Of a DNA stretch of 64,000 nucleotides, positions 33,888 to 43,416 are shown piece after piece (the first letter of the stretch is position 1; each line of letters begins with the position of its first letter). A program made the position numbers and the translations under genes. Origin of the DNA: Morchella semilibera (lineage: Eukaryota; Ascomycota; Pezizomycetes; Pezizales; Morchellaceae); the NCBI GenBank assembly GCA_009192285.1, contig WBVU01000005.1:1372768-1436767 (forward strand). The letters are read 5' to 3'. The notes beneath the pieces are model-generated. The model was not told the origin of the DNA and ran no database searches. It saw only the letters and a list, made by a program, of their open reading frames with translations.

Positions 33888-34191
33888 GCATTGAGACTAC
33901 TCATGCTTCAACCGGCCACGATAGAAAAGTTAATATGATAGAGCTTGCCTTCGTCTCACTCTGCTCTGGGGAGGCGCGCAGTTATGTCTGATGGCGTGTG
34001 AGTTGGGACGCTTTGGTGTGAAGTACAATTACAGTATTCAAAGGACGTAAAATAAGCCAGGAAATGAATAAGCGTTATATACCCTGGGATTTGCGTACAT
34101 GATTGAAGTGATGAGGGATTTCTAATGGATCAGAACTAGATATAACTAGACGACAAAGGTAAATATGTTAATTCCTACACCACTACCAGCA

Positions 34192-34207
34192 CCCCCCCCC
34201 CCCCCCC
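34192..34207. repeat. Poly-C tract (16 C)
   Basis: C run about 90 bases past the stop of the putative minus-strand gene at 34298. Confidence 0.95.
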
Positions 34208-34297
34208 TAAACCCACATATACTCCCGAATCCTAGCCTAGTGGGCATTAGCTCGACTCACAAACACACGAGTAGAACAAAGTACACATACCTACGTT

Positions 34298-34630
34298 TCA
34301 TGTCTCTTCCGGATCCCCTTCACTACAGAACACACACTGGCACTCCACAAGCACACTCAACCCCTCCCCCTCACAGCCCACACTCACCCCCTTCTTCACG
34401 CCCGCTCCCTTTCTATGTGTCTCACCCACTTTGTTTCCTCCATGCACTTCCTTCGTCGGTATCAGTATCGGCGTACCTCCACCGACACCCTCGTAGTGGT
34501 GCGCAACAATGATGGGCGCACCGTCCTTGCCACCAGTGTAGAGGGCCGGTGTGGGCGAGGGGTCGTAGGCGATACCGCTGACGATGATTGGGGTGCCGGC
34601 GGCCCAGGTGCTGACCGGTGGGGGGTTCAT
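34298..34630 (-). CDS. Probable small gene, 110 aa, Gly/Pro-rich, unknown function
   Basis: The frame starts in a good context (AACAATGAAC) and its first 55 codons are strongly C-ending, while the rest is G-rich, the same skew switch seen in the firm single-exon genes of this window. The protein contains a loose internal repeat: GTPIIVSGIAYDPSP, GAPIIVAHHYEG and GTPILIPT. The last 45 residues are charged, with a few cysteines. A splice could remove part of the 3' half (GTACGC near 34490 to ACATAG near 34430), so the C terminus is uncertain. No family recognised. Confidence 0.45.
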   Translation of the reverse strand: MNPPPVSTWAAGTPIIVSGIAYDPSPTPALYTGGKDGAPIIVAHHYEGVGGGTPILIPTKEVHGGNKVGETHRKGAGVKKGVSVGCEGEGLSVLVECQCVFCSEGDPEET

Positions 34631-34867
34631 TGTTGCTATGAATTATAAGTTTGATTGTTTGAAGTAAATGGGGCGACTGTAGGGAGGAGGTGAAAGGTAG
34701 GGAGATTATTATAAAGTGTGGATGGGTATGAGTGAGAGATGAATACGGAGAGGGATGAGTGCCGATGCATCGAAACTGGTATGCGGGCGGGGCTAGGTAC
34801 CGCATTAATTGAGAAAATTCGTTGCGCTGCAGCAGGGGTCTTCTCTACAGCGAGTGGTAAAGTTATT

Positions 34868-34997
34868 GTACTCGGGTACGAGGGTTAGAACCAGAACATG
34901 CATTAGAGTTATTTGTATGGCAGAGCGGCGCCACTCCATACAAATAATCCCTGTTTTCCACTTCCATGTTCTGGTTCTTATTGCTGCACCCGTGTAC
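34868..34997. mobile_element. 130-bp MITE, family shared with 28122-28252
   Basis: The left arm GTACTCGGGTACGAGGGTTA then GAACCAGAACATG and the right arm 34965-34997 are inverted copies. An inner pair TTATTTGTATGG and CCATACAAATAA flanks a GC-rich centre. It is nearly a full palindrome. Confidence 0.8.
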
Positions 34998-35602
34998 GAC
35001 CACTGTCTACAGATTTACCCCTACCCCCGTAGTACTGTTGCTGGCACCAGCTCCAGGAGAATCAGCGCCAATGGGGTTCAACCCTCAAAAGCCATCCGCC
35101 TTGCATTCAGGCGAGGCATAATTCAGGCATCCAACATTGTGGGGTAAGATGGCCAGGTCACGTCTATTGGCTGTTCATCACCTGCGTGTGAAAGGAGAGA
35201 TGGATACATCAGCTAGTTGCCTAATTTAACTTATTCCTTAGGCTGATGAATGGTAAAGTGATTGGGCCGCATACCAATGTGGAAGTCGGAGAATCTGCAT
35301 GTCTCAGCAGCCCAAGAATGAGCCATGCTTTCCCCGCTCAGCACCTGAGGCCGACCTGGATACAATCGATCTACAAAAGCACTAGCCAAAAATGTCTACC
35401 TAGCAGGCCGGCAGCCGCCCAGACACAAACGCCTTAGACATAGAAGGCAGAAGAGTTCCCATCACGATCCGTGGCTGTCCTAATACTCAGCTCGGGTCAT
35501 TGACCGGCAGTGGCCTTCCAGGTATTTCGTCGGAATATTGTTCCGCAGCATCGGCGTCCCCGATTCGCTCTGAAAAGGGTCGTACCTCGTGGGGATAGCC
35601 CT

Positions 35603-35609
35603 TATAAAA
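35603..35609 (+). promoter_or_regulatory. TATA box for the gene at 35733
   Basis: TATAAAA lies 130 bases before the ATG. Confidence 0.5.
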
Positions 35610-35732
35610 TCCTCAGATTTCCCCACCGCCTGTGATGTTTTCCACATCCAATGTCTAGTAGTCAACTCTGACCTCTCTGAAATACGTTTATCTAAAAACG
35701 AAACAATCCGTACACCTATATACACATCCATA

Positions 35733-36482
35733 ATGACACTCTACCACGTCTACGCTCGCCTCAACAGCACCTCGACCTCAACACCAGTACCCACAAACAC
35801 CCGCCACCTCCTAACCTGCGCCTCGCGGTATCACGCCGACGAGTACTTTCGCGCCTTCGAGACGCCTCTCCGCCTGAAGCGAATCTCCGCCCAGCTCTGG
35901 GACTACGATCCCGTTGACCCCAATGTCACGCTTGGACAGACCCTCCAAGACACCACCGTCGACAACTCCATCCGCCGCGGCGTCATGATAGCGCAGCTCC
36001 CAGACACCGGCGCCACCCCACTGCCCGAGGCCCCCCCACAGGCGGGTCGCGATTGGATAAGCGGCCGCGCGTACTTCATCCGCAATGCGCGCCAGCCAGA
36101 GATCTACTGGTTCCACCCAGGCTGCGGGGATAACCGCATCCTGGCGAGCCGGTGGCAGAAGACAAAGTTCCTTGTGAGGCTATCTGAGGCAGAAGAAGCT
36201 GAGACGGGCACCGTGCTTGTGCGGAGCGATCGAGTGCGGATCACAACGGCGAACGGAGTGGGGGAAGGGAAAGGGATGGTGGTGAGGAAAGGGGATGATA
36301 GTAGGATGGTTGTGGTGAAGCCGTCGTCGGCCGAGGCAGGGAACGCTGAGAAGGACTTTCGATTTAGGGATTTGGTGGGGACGTTTGGGACCGAGTGGGA
36401 GGTGAGGGATGGTGTGCCGAACGAGTATGTGACGTGGGGGAATCCAGCGGAGATGCATTTGGATGATTGGGAGCTGTGTTAG
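35733..36482 (+). CDS. DDWELC family protein B (249 aa), unknown function
   Basis: Paralogue of the gene at 28925, 6 kb away on the same strand. The start MTLYHVYARL is chosen because it lines up with the paralogue; the in-frame extension to 35589 crosses the TATA box and is ignored. Shared blocks are YHVYARL, LLTCASRYHADEYFRAF, ISAQLWDYDP, GRDWISG with YFIRNARQ, a YW pair, ASRWQKTKFLV, VRSDRVRITT, VVRKGD, FRFRDLVGTFG and the terminal DDWELC. The middle region (residues 70-100) differs most. The same C-to-G composition switch occurs midway. Divergence is large outside the blocks, so the duplication is old. Role unknown. Confidence 0.85.
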   Translation: MTLYHVYARLNSTSTSTPVPTNTRHLLTCASRYHADEYFRAFETPLRLKRISAQLWDYDPVDPNVTLGQTLQDTTVDNSIRRGVMIAQLPDTGATPLPEAPPQAGRDWISGRAYFIRNARQPEIYWFHPGCGDNRILASRWQKTKFLVRLSEAEEAETGTVLVRSDRVRITTANGVGEGKGMVVRKGDDSRMVVVKPSSAEAGNAEKDFRFRDLVGTFGTEWEVRDGVPNEYVTWGNPAEMHLDDWELC

Positions 36483-39038
36483 ATAGAGAAAGTATTTCTA
36501 TGGGCGGTTGTTTGTCTCCCTCATAAATGGACAATTTGTTTCTTTAGCCTGCCTGAGAGCTTTTCCATTTCCACTCGCTGCAAACTCTTAAACCTTCATG
36601 GTCACATCATGAGTCGAGTTCATAGCTGTACGCCATCTAATGTGGAGGGGGTAGGTAAGTTCGTACGCACATTCTTCCGCCTCACTATGTAAAGCAATGA
36701 GGGCACATCGATATTAGCAAGCTAGCTATTAAACGTGATAGTACAGAGGTAAAACATGGAGAGAATACGCTCTGGGGAAAACATGCTTAACCTATATATA
36801 TACTTCTCTGGGGCCCGGGGTCTCTATCCTCTGCCACTCGCAGACCGCGCGCATTTGATCTAGATAAAGTGGCTCGCGAGACCTGTAAATTATCTTTAGC
36901 GCGGATAAGAAAGGGTAGAGTTGAAAGTGCACCTGCCCCCTTGGGTGAATATAGTTGATTGCCTACATGGTATTTACAATATATTTTTTTCTGCTTCCTT
37001 TCAAAAGAGCAACCTAGTAAATGAAAGCTCAACTTGCCAAGCCCCTTAGGGATTACCTAGGTGGAAATTACGCTTTAAAGGAGGTTGCAAAACTCCATGA
37101 ATGTGTAATAAAAGCAATTTGGTCTCGTTGGAAGAATCTCTAAATCTTTTTATACCCATAAAAGCTCCCATAGCTATTGGGACTTTCTTAGGAACCAACC
37201 TCAAATATTCAAAGTCTGTATTAAACCAAGGCTCTTGAGGCTCTCTTACAAGCTGATAGTGGACATAGGCGAGGTTGTTTTTGTTGGGTTCTCGAGTTGT
37301 GCATCTATCCGACGACCCCCGGCGAAGAGCTACACCAACACCGTGGTTCTTTGGCAGCGCAACTATGTATGGATGCATGACTTTATTTGATTCTGGGAAA
37401 GGATCTAGCTACAAACTGACTTGATCTATTACTGAGCAGAGCTGAAGAACACATCGATTGATTCATCTACTGTCGCCGTAGCGGAACCATGATAACATCA
37501 CTACCTCCACCACTCCCACCACTGCCACCACCACAAAGCTCAAGTGGCTATAGTAAGTTAACCCCGTGATATTGAAATACACTAGAAGCCATCTTTTGCG
37601 CCGTAGTCAATACTTCGTGCCCTTACAATTCTAATAACCAGTATGGGAGTCGCACTACTAGGATAACGCGAGAACACCTCAATTTCAGCAATTCACCATA
37701 CCCAACTGCTGGTGGCTCGACATACTGGATGTCTAGCGCTATAACAGGACAGCCTTGAGCGTAGAGGCAGATATACGCTAACCCGATGGGAACAACGGGC
37801 TTAGTGAGACCGCCCAACTCCTAGCTCTGCTTCGTTCGACCGCGAGCCGGAGCGCTCATAGGAGCCGATCATTGCGCATCACTATTTCCGGGAACCTCCG
37901 GTGAGGTTGTGGCACCGGGGTTTGGGATTCGTCGGTCTAGTATTATAGAGCTAGCAACTGCCTAGCGTAGGATGCTGATCACCGATCATTCTACTAAAGA
38001 TACATGTTCGACTCGTTGTGCAACAAAACTCTATAAAGAATTCCTCACGGCCTATCTAACCCAACAATCAACCACTAGGAATAGCAACAGCCGCGGTATA
38101 CGTATGGTGCAGGGGCTCCCGACACAGACCATCACTCGACTTACGTTTTCCGCTGGTGTTAATTTATTATTTTATTTTATTACTTCATATTTGCGCTGGT
38201 CTTCTAATATGGTTTCGCAGCGCACATAGGGCCAGTTGCAAATAATATGGCATCAGTGGCTAGCACAATAGCTACCATATCTACGGACCTGGTAGTTGTG
38301 GGGAGACAAGCCCTTCGGGGAGTGTGGAGACTTCTGAAACGACCCCAACAAGCGTGTTCTGATTTGAGGACATAGATAGGGGGCGATGGATATAGCACGA
38401 AATATACTTATTACTCCCCGAAGGAGCAGGATGAGACTTTCTCGCCGTAAAATTATGGAGCTATCAAAGGGCCAAAAACCAAGCATTGCACGCGACATCC
38501 CACCCCTGCATTTAAAATACCCCCGGCGATTGGTCTGTTGATAAATCCCGTACCCTGAATATCATCCCGCAAGCACCTTCTGCCGTCGGTACCGGATATT
38601 CAGAGGCAACGCTTAGTCGTACATGGCATCAAGGGTATTTACAGGTAACCAATTACCCCAGTAGCCAACCAGGATGGCCTAAAGCAAGTTCCGGTATCTT
38701 GGTGGACTTGTTATAATGGATGTAATGGAAGTATAAAGGCGCGCGAATTTGTTCATCAGATGCGGTGATAAGATGGGAGCTCCACTTGGATCTTGTTGGT
38801 AATATTGGTCCAAGATATTGGGTTGATGTGGGTAAATCTGCTACTCCAGCGACTGCGGTCACACCATTCGCAGGGGGCTGGGTGATAGTATAGGTAGAAA
38901 GTACAGCGAGCGGTGATCTAGGATGATACATTAATCGTTGATTAAGACCACCTGACATCCAAGAGGTTTAGCCCCAAAAGGCCAAGGATGGCGAGGCGAG
39001 TGATGCCCCATGTCTCCAATACACTTCGGGAACATATA
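36483..39038. other. Intergenic; no gene called
   Basis: On the plus strand near 37055-37140 a short frame reads YALKEVAKLHECVIKAIWSR, loosely like the helix-turn-helix of a Tc1/mariner transposase, but nothing downstream supports it. The minus frames at 36787-37032 and 37046-37378 have no motif. Confidence 0.35.
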
Positions 39039-39168
39039 CAGAGTGTGGTAACATTGTTGCGAAGATTTCTTCCCTGGACCCAGCAGGTCTATAAGGCCCC
39101 ACAGGAATCTTTGTAGTGAGCAAAGACCAAGAAACCAACCTTTCTAGCAATAATTCTACCTGGAACCG
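39039..39168. mobile_element. 130-bp MITE, family shared with 58590-58732
   Basis: The left end CAGAGTGTGGTAACATTGTT and right end AGCAATAATTCTACCTGG lie between TA dinucleotides (39037-39038 and 39169-39170). It aligns, inverted, with the element at 58590 through its length, including the inner GGTTTCTTGGTC block. TA duplications point to Tc1/mariner-type mobilisation. Confidence 0.75.
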
Positions 39169-40771
39169 TATAACACAATCTCCGTCATGAATTCAGCAAT
39201 TGCTCCCAATTGATCATGTATTCATCATTGGAGAGTTGGACACCCTCACAGGGCGAGTATAGGGCCTCTAGGGCCATTCCTATCTTCCTATAGCTAATAC
39301 TTTCTTTAAATGGCTGAACTAGTAGTAAAATATACTACTGACTTTTTAATTCTTATAAGGGATTTGAAAAATACTTACCGTTTGCTGGGTACTCTGGCTG
39401 GATGGGCCTATATATAGCACGGCGGTTTTTGTATTCAGGTATACCTCTCAAAGGGTATCATCAAAATCTTCCGCTTAAATTTCTATGATTTGATTTCGCC
39501 CTAGGGTTAGGGTTAGTTAGCAATAGCAGAAAATTAACTGAAGGCACCACTAGGCATGCTGGCTACGCTGCTGGTAAATTTTTACCCTTACACTACAGAG
39601 GTCCATGGGACTGGCTATGTGCGTTCTATGGCTTCGACTACATGACCTCGACAAATACTAAGGCCGTCAATTACCAAGGCCGTATGTTCCTGGAGTATAT
39701 CGAAATCACATATATCTCACATATTGCTGCTTTCTTCAAGCCAATAGTGTCCTCAATTGGCTAAGCTAACCCATGATAGAGATTTTACTACTACCTTAAC
39801 CATCTAGGCAATAGAACATGTGAGTCAGAGCTCAATGGTTGTGAGGACGAGACTTTACCAAACTGATTCGATCTATAAGATCGACCGTAGACCTCAACAT
39901 TAGTTATAACTATCAACTGTTGTATTGAAGATCAAATCCTATGAGTTGCTAAGCCCAGCCTTTGGGTCCGGGGTGTTTTTGCTGCTAGCCTTAGTGTTGC
40001 CTTAATTGATCGCCAACTCTCGAACATGGAAATTGAGCGCCCTGCCTACAAGCCTTCGCATATGTGCGTACAAATATCGATTTTGCAACTAGTTTTTGCG
40101 TAGAGACAAGGCTCGGTTGACAGAAGTTCTCTAGCGGAGAACGGAGTACTCGTTGTAATTACAATGAATGGTCACCTGATACATTTTTGAGATAGAATAG
40201 TCGGATCCTGCTTTTGCGCATTATTTTAGTTATTGCACTTTTAAGGGCTGGGCCGCAAAATGTCTAATCTACAGGTTGATCAGGTGCGCAGTTTGTTCAA
40301 ACAGACCAGACACCTCCTCATCGACCTTAACCTTAAGTAATCTACCTTGGGTGCATAGTTTTTCGGGGCTGGGGACATGCGGTACAATTACGTACAGTTG
40401 TAACTCCATTTGTCAGTTTGTCGGGGTTCTGATAGTATCCCACGGGATAGCGAATTGATTTTTGATGCAAGAAAGATGAAAATGTTACTGAACATTGTAC
40501 TGAACGGTAGCAAGGGATCTGGAGTATTGAGCTCTGGCGAATCGAGGTTGCGACGTCCGAACTCAGCGACGGAAATACTTGAATTGTCATGTAACCTTAC
40601 ATTCTACACTCAAATCACCTATTCAAAAGATTTGTCAAGAGAATCTGGCTCCTGACATTTAAATTTGATAAATGGCTTTTCCCTCGCTCAGCGTATGACC
40701 CAGCACTAAAATAAAAAATGAAATGAAGAGTGATGAAACAAAGAATGAATAGATCCTATCGCAGGCCTTAA
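39169..40771. other. Intergenic; one unexplained open fragment
   Basis: Plus-strand 39582-39764 is open and reads GPWDWLCAFYGFDYMTS, then YQGRMFLEYIEITYISHIAA, ending in a stop. It lacks a start and I do not recognise it; it may be an exon or a relic. A telomere-like motif is at 39503-39516. Confidence 0.35.
39503..39516 (+). repeat. Telomere-like motif (2 units plus TTAG)
   Basis: AGGGTTAGGGTTAG followed by TTAGC. Confidence 0.9.
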
Positions 40772-41512
40772 CTATGAAGGAACTGGAACATCAATAGTGT
40801 CGTCCTTGATACGAGACAGTAAATCTTGAACATGAACTGCTGAATATTGGGACCAAATCTGATCCCAAAGCCTCTCATTGAAATCCGCTTGTGTCATAGA
40901 AAATGTCATCTTAATTTTTGACTCTTTGTATTCCGACTTCCTCCTCGATACCAAGTATGTACTTTCATTTGTCTGGAACTGAATAAAGCGCAACTTCGAG
41001 TCGATGGACTGGGTTATCGGATCGAAGTAAAAGTGGGTCGTCACGATCATATATTGGATTCCTTTATGGTGGCTTGAGCTACTAGCATTGGCGATAGACC
41101 GAGCAATGCTGTCGAGGCACCTCTCTACTGGTCCCTTTACAGAAGCTGCAACAAAGCCATCGAGGGCAAACTTGAGGATATCGGCGTGAAAGTCGGAGGA
41201 TTTGACAGTAAGCTCATCGCTTACGACGAATTGATGAACACCGGTGAGCCATGACGCCTTCTCTCGGAGAAACGCCGCGTAGACCAACGCCCTATAGCTA
41301 CCAATATCCTCTAGGTTTCTTCCATCAAGCTTGCCTTCGGCGATCTTTTGGTTGACTTGCCGGTCCACCTTGGTGGAGATTAAACCCTGGGATGTTATGG
41401 TCTTCTCCTTCAGCACTTGAGCTGCCCTAGCATGTGGGCCATCGGGAGTAAAGTTGACATAGAAGATAGTCTTTGTGCATTCGGGAACCGGTATCACTGG
41501 AATGCTTCCCAT
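40772..41512 (-). CDS. 246-aa protein of a divergent pair, unknown function
   Basis: A single-exon frame of 246 codons, start context CCATGG on the coding strand. It shares with the 246-aa protein at 42676 an order of features: a helical N-terminal third, (G/D)xYRxx(V/L)xxAxxRxxxSWL near residues 70-95, (D/E)LxV(K/R)xSxF near 100-110, a middle helix, then a likely beta region and a C-terminal FxxxxFxxxxWxQI-like end (residues 210-225 here, TQADFNERLWDQIW). There is no signal peptide or membrane helix. The two genes diverge from a 1.16-kb shared upstream region. Alternating amphipathic stretches would suit a beta-rich scaffold, but I make no functional claim. Confidence 0.75.
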   Translation of the reverse strand: MGSIPVIPVPECTKTIFYVNFTPDGPHARAAQVLKEKTITSQGLISTKVDRQVNQKIAEGKLDGRNLEDIGSYRALVYAAFLREKASWLTGVHQFVVSDELTVKSSDFHADILKFALDGFVAASVKGPVERCLDSIARSIANASSSSHHKGIQYMIVTTHFYFDPITQSIDSKLRFIQFQTNESTYLVSRRKSEYKESKIKMTFSMTQADFNERLWDQIWSQYSAVHVQDLLSRIKDDTIDVPVPS

Positions 41513-41632
41513 GATCCTTCTAGGCAGGGGATCAAGTTTTGATTGGTGGGTAGAGAAAATAGGCTAGTGAGGATAAGGATTGGGCGTTTTTACACGAGTG
41601 AAAGATTTCAACGATGTGTTGAAGGGAGAGAG

Positions 41633-41639
41633 TATTATA
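41633..41639 (-). promoter_or_regulatory. TATA-like box for the gene at 40772-41512
   Basis: Read on the minus strand, TATAATA lies about 121-127 bases upstream of the ATG. Confidence 0.4.
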
Positions 41640-41875
41640 TGATTGTAACTAGGCCCCACGCACCCAGGCCATTCTCTAGCACTGCAAGAAATAAAGGCCG
41701 GTCTCCCACACCAGTTACAACCCCGAAATATACCATGTGCCTTGCCAGGATACCCCCCGGTCATAAATGCCATCTACAAGCCCGCCCCCATTAGAGTACC
41801 TATCAAATATGTAGAAAGTATACTCGCGGATCATAAGCCTTCTGGGTCAGCGGAAAGTAAAATATTCCACATACC

Positions 41876-41960
41876 CCGTTTCCCTGCCCAGCGAGCTCAA
41901 TGCTCTAAGCCGCAAAAACTGCAGCGTATTTGAGCAGGGAGCTCGCTGGTAGGGAAACGG
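41876..41960. repeat. 85-bp palindrome between the divergent 246-aa genes
   Basis: The arm CCGTTTCCCTGCCCAGCGAG then CTC pairs with the arm ending GAGCTCGCTGGTAGGGAAACGG, with about two differences. It sits in the shared upstream region of the divergent pair and could be a MITE or a hairpin of regulatory relevance. Confidence 0.7.
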
Positions 41961-42378
41961 AGGTACGTCACTATCTTCCCCCAATGGGTTGAGCCAGCCT
42001 CTCAGACATGTTCGGTTATGATTGTAGGATCGAAGGTTTAATTGCGTGTTCAAGTGGCCTAACAAGTGATGAATCACAAATATGAGTGGGTTGTAACGCG
42101 ACTTGGTGGGCAGTTTTCACTATGGAGATCATGGATTACCACTCAATAAGATCTTACAATTGGGTATTTCTATATAGCTCAAGACTGAGCGTCCTCTTTT
42201 TGCATTTATGAGACGTCTGATTATGACAGGGGGAAACGCCGGGAAATTCGTATCGATCATGCGCAGTTCTGGAGGCTTTCCCCTACCCCGTAGTACAACC
42301 GATCGACCCAACCCCAAGAGTAGTTAAACCATTTTACTACAGGACATAGAAGATAGGTATTGCGAATATTAAACAACC

Positions 42379-42430
42379 AAATGCTGACCTCCCCCCCAAC
42401 GTCGTTATGTCTCTTATCAAATAATTGATG
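42379..42430. mobile_element. Shortened copy of the 9766-9928 MITE
   Basis: AATGCTGACCTCCCCCCC and then GTTATGTCTCTTATCAAATAA match the left terminal repeat and the inner part of the element at 9766 with about 45 bases missing between. It lies about 250 bases upstream of the gene at 42676. Confidence 0.5.
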
Positions 42431-42675
42431 CAAATAATGCTCAGATCTAGCTTGCGGTATGAAAGATGCCAAAGAGCACCACCTAGGCGCTGTGGTTGCG
42501 CAGTTGGCTCGTTGAAATCCAGCCCAACACCCTACTCGACAGACCCCTCATTCACATGCTCGATAAGACAGGCAGCAGGCAGTTTTGACAAAGTAGATAA
42601 ACCGCATATAGCCATCGGTTCCTAGCACCTCACACCCCACCGCTCCCCGCTTCACCTGTCCCCATTCCCACCAGC

Positions 42676-43416
42676 ATGTCCGAACGCCAGTACCTTTCCC
42701 GAACCATCTCTGAAACATTCGTTGACGGCCCAGATAACCTCCCCCCAGAGATACCACTCCAGCTGAGCAATCTCAAAGAAGATGTCAACACCACGATAAC
42801 CTACATGAACGGCATGGCCTCCCGAAAGATACGCGGGAGGATAAATGATGGGACTATCAAAGAAGAGCAGGTGGCAAGAATTGACAAATATCGGGAAATG
42901 CTTCTTGACGCCGAAATCCGGAGATGCAGCTGGCTTCTACCAATCTCCACTTACAACCACCCAACCGACCTCAAAGTGCGGAGGTCCGGGTTTAGCGGCC
43001 GATGGGTGCTACAGCAGTTGAAGGAAGGAGGAGCCTTTCCAACGGGGTTCAAGGAGTTCGCCGAGGAAACATGTAAGAGCGCGCTGGAGACCCAGCTTGG
43101 TGCTATAACATCAACTTCATTCCGGGCGATGTCTATCTACTACAGGTATGATGAGATCTTAAAGACATTCGACGCTACGATAAAGAGATTTAGTATCGAC
43201 ATGGAAATATCACGTCATATGGAGGAGCAGATAGTGAGAGCCCCGCGTTACGCAGACAGGTTGAAGTCTGTAGTTTGGGGGCAAGAGCCGCCTGAGGTTG
43301 AAATGGTCAAGATCAAACCCACATTTTTGGTGATAGAGTATGCTTTCAACAAGGACTCTTTCGCGGACATGAAACAGGCGGTATGGGAGCAGATACATAC
43401 GCCAGAACTAGTATAG
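42676..43416 (+). CDS. 246-aa protein, second member of the divergent pair
   Basis: A single-exon frame with clear coding base use and start context CAGCATGTCC. The length is identical to the minus-strand gene ending at 41512. Matching features in the same order are DKYREMLLDAEIRRCSWLLP (about residues 74-93), DLKVRRSGF (about 102-110), a central helix, a beta-like stretch (SIYYRYDE and onward), and the C-terminal FNKDSFADMKQAVWEQI (about 224-240). Identity outside these blocks is low, so the homology is a proposal. No signal peptide, membrane segment or catalytic motif is visible. The shared divergent arrangement suggests co-regulation. Confidence 0.75.
   Translation: MSERQYLSRTISETFVDGPDNLPPEIPLQLSNLKEDVNTTITYMNGMASRKIRGRINDGTIKEEQVARIDKYREMLLDAEIRRCSWLLPISTYNHPTDLKVRRSGFSGRWVLQQLKEGGAFPTGFKEFAEETCKSALETQLGAITSTSFRAMSIYYRYDEILKTFDATIKRFSIDMEISRHMEEQIVRAPRYADRLKSVVWGQEPPEVEMVKIKPTFLVIEYAFNKDSFADMKQAVWEQIHTPELV

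Noticed and set aside
37055-37140. Possible transposase helix-turn-helix (YALKEVAKLHECVIKAIW)
   Set aside because: Single short segment, no catalytic blocks nearby in any frame; left as a note only.
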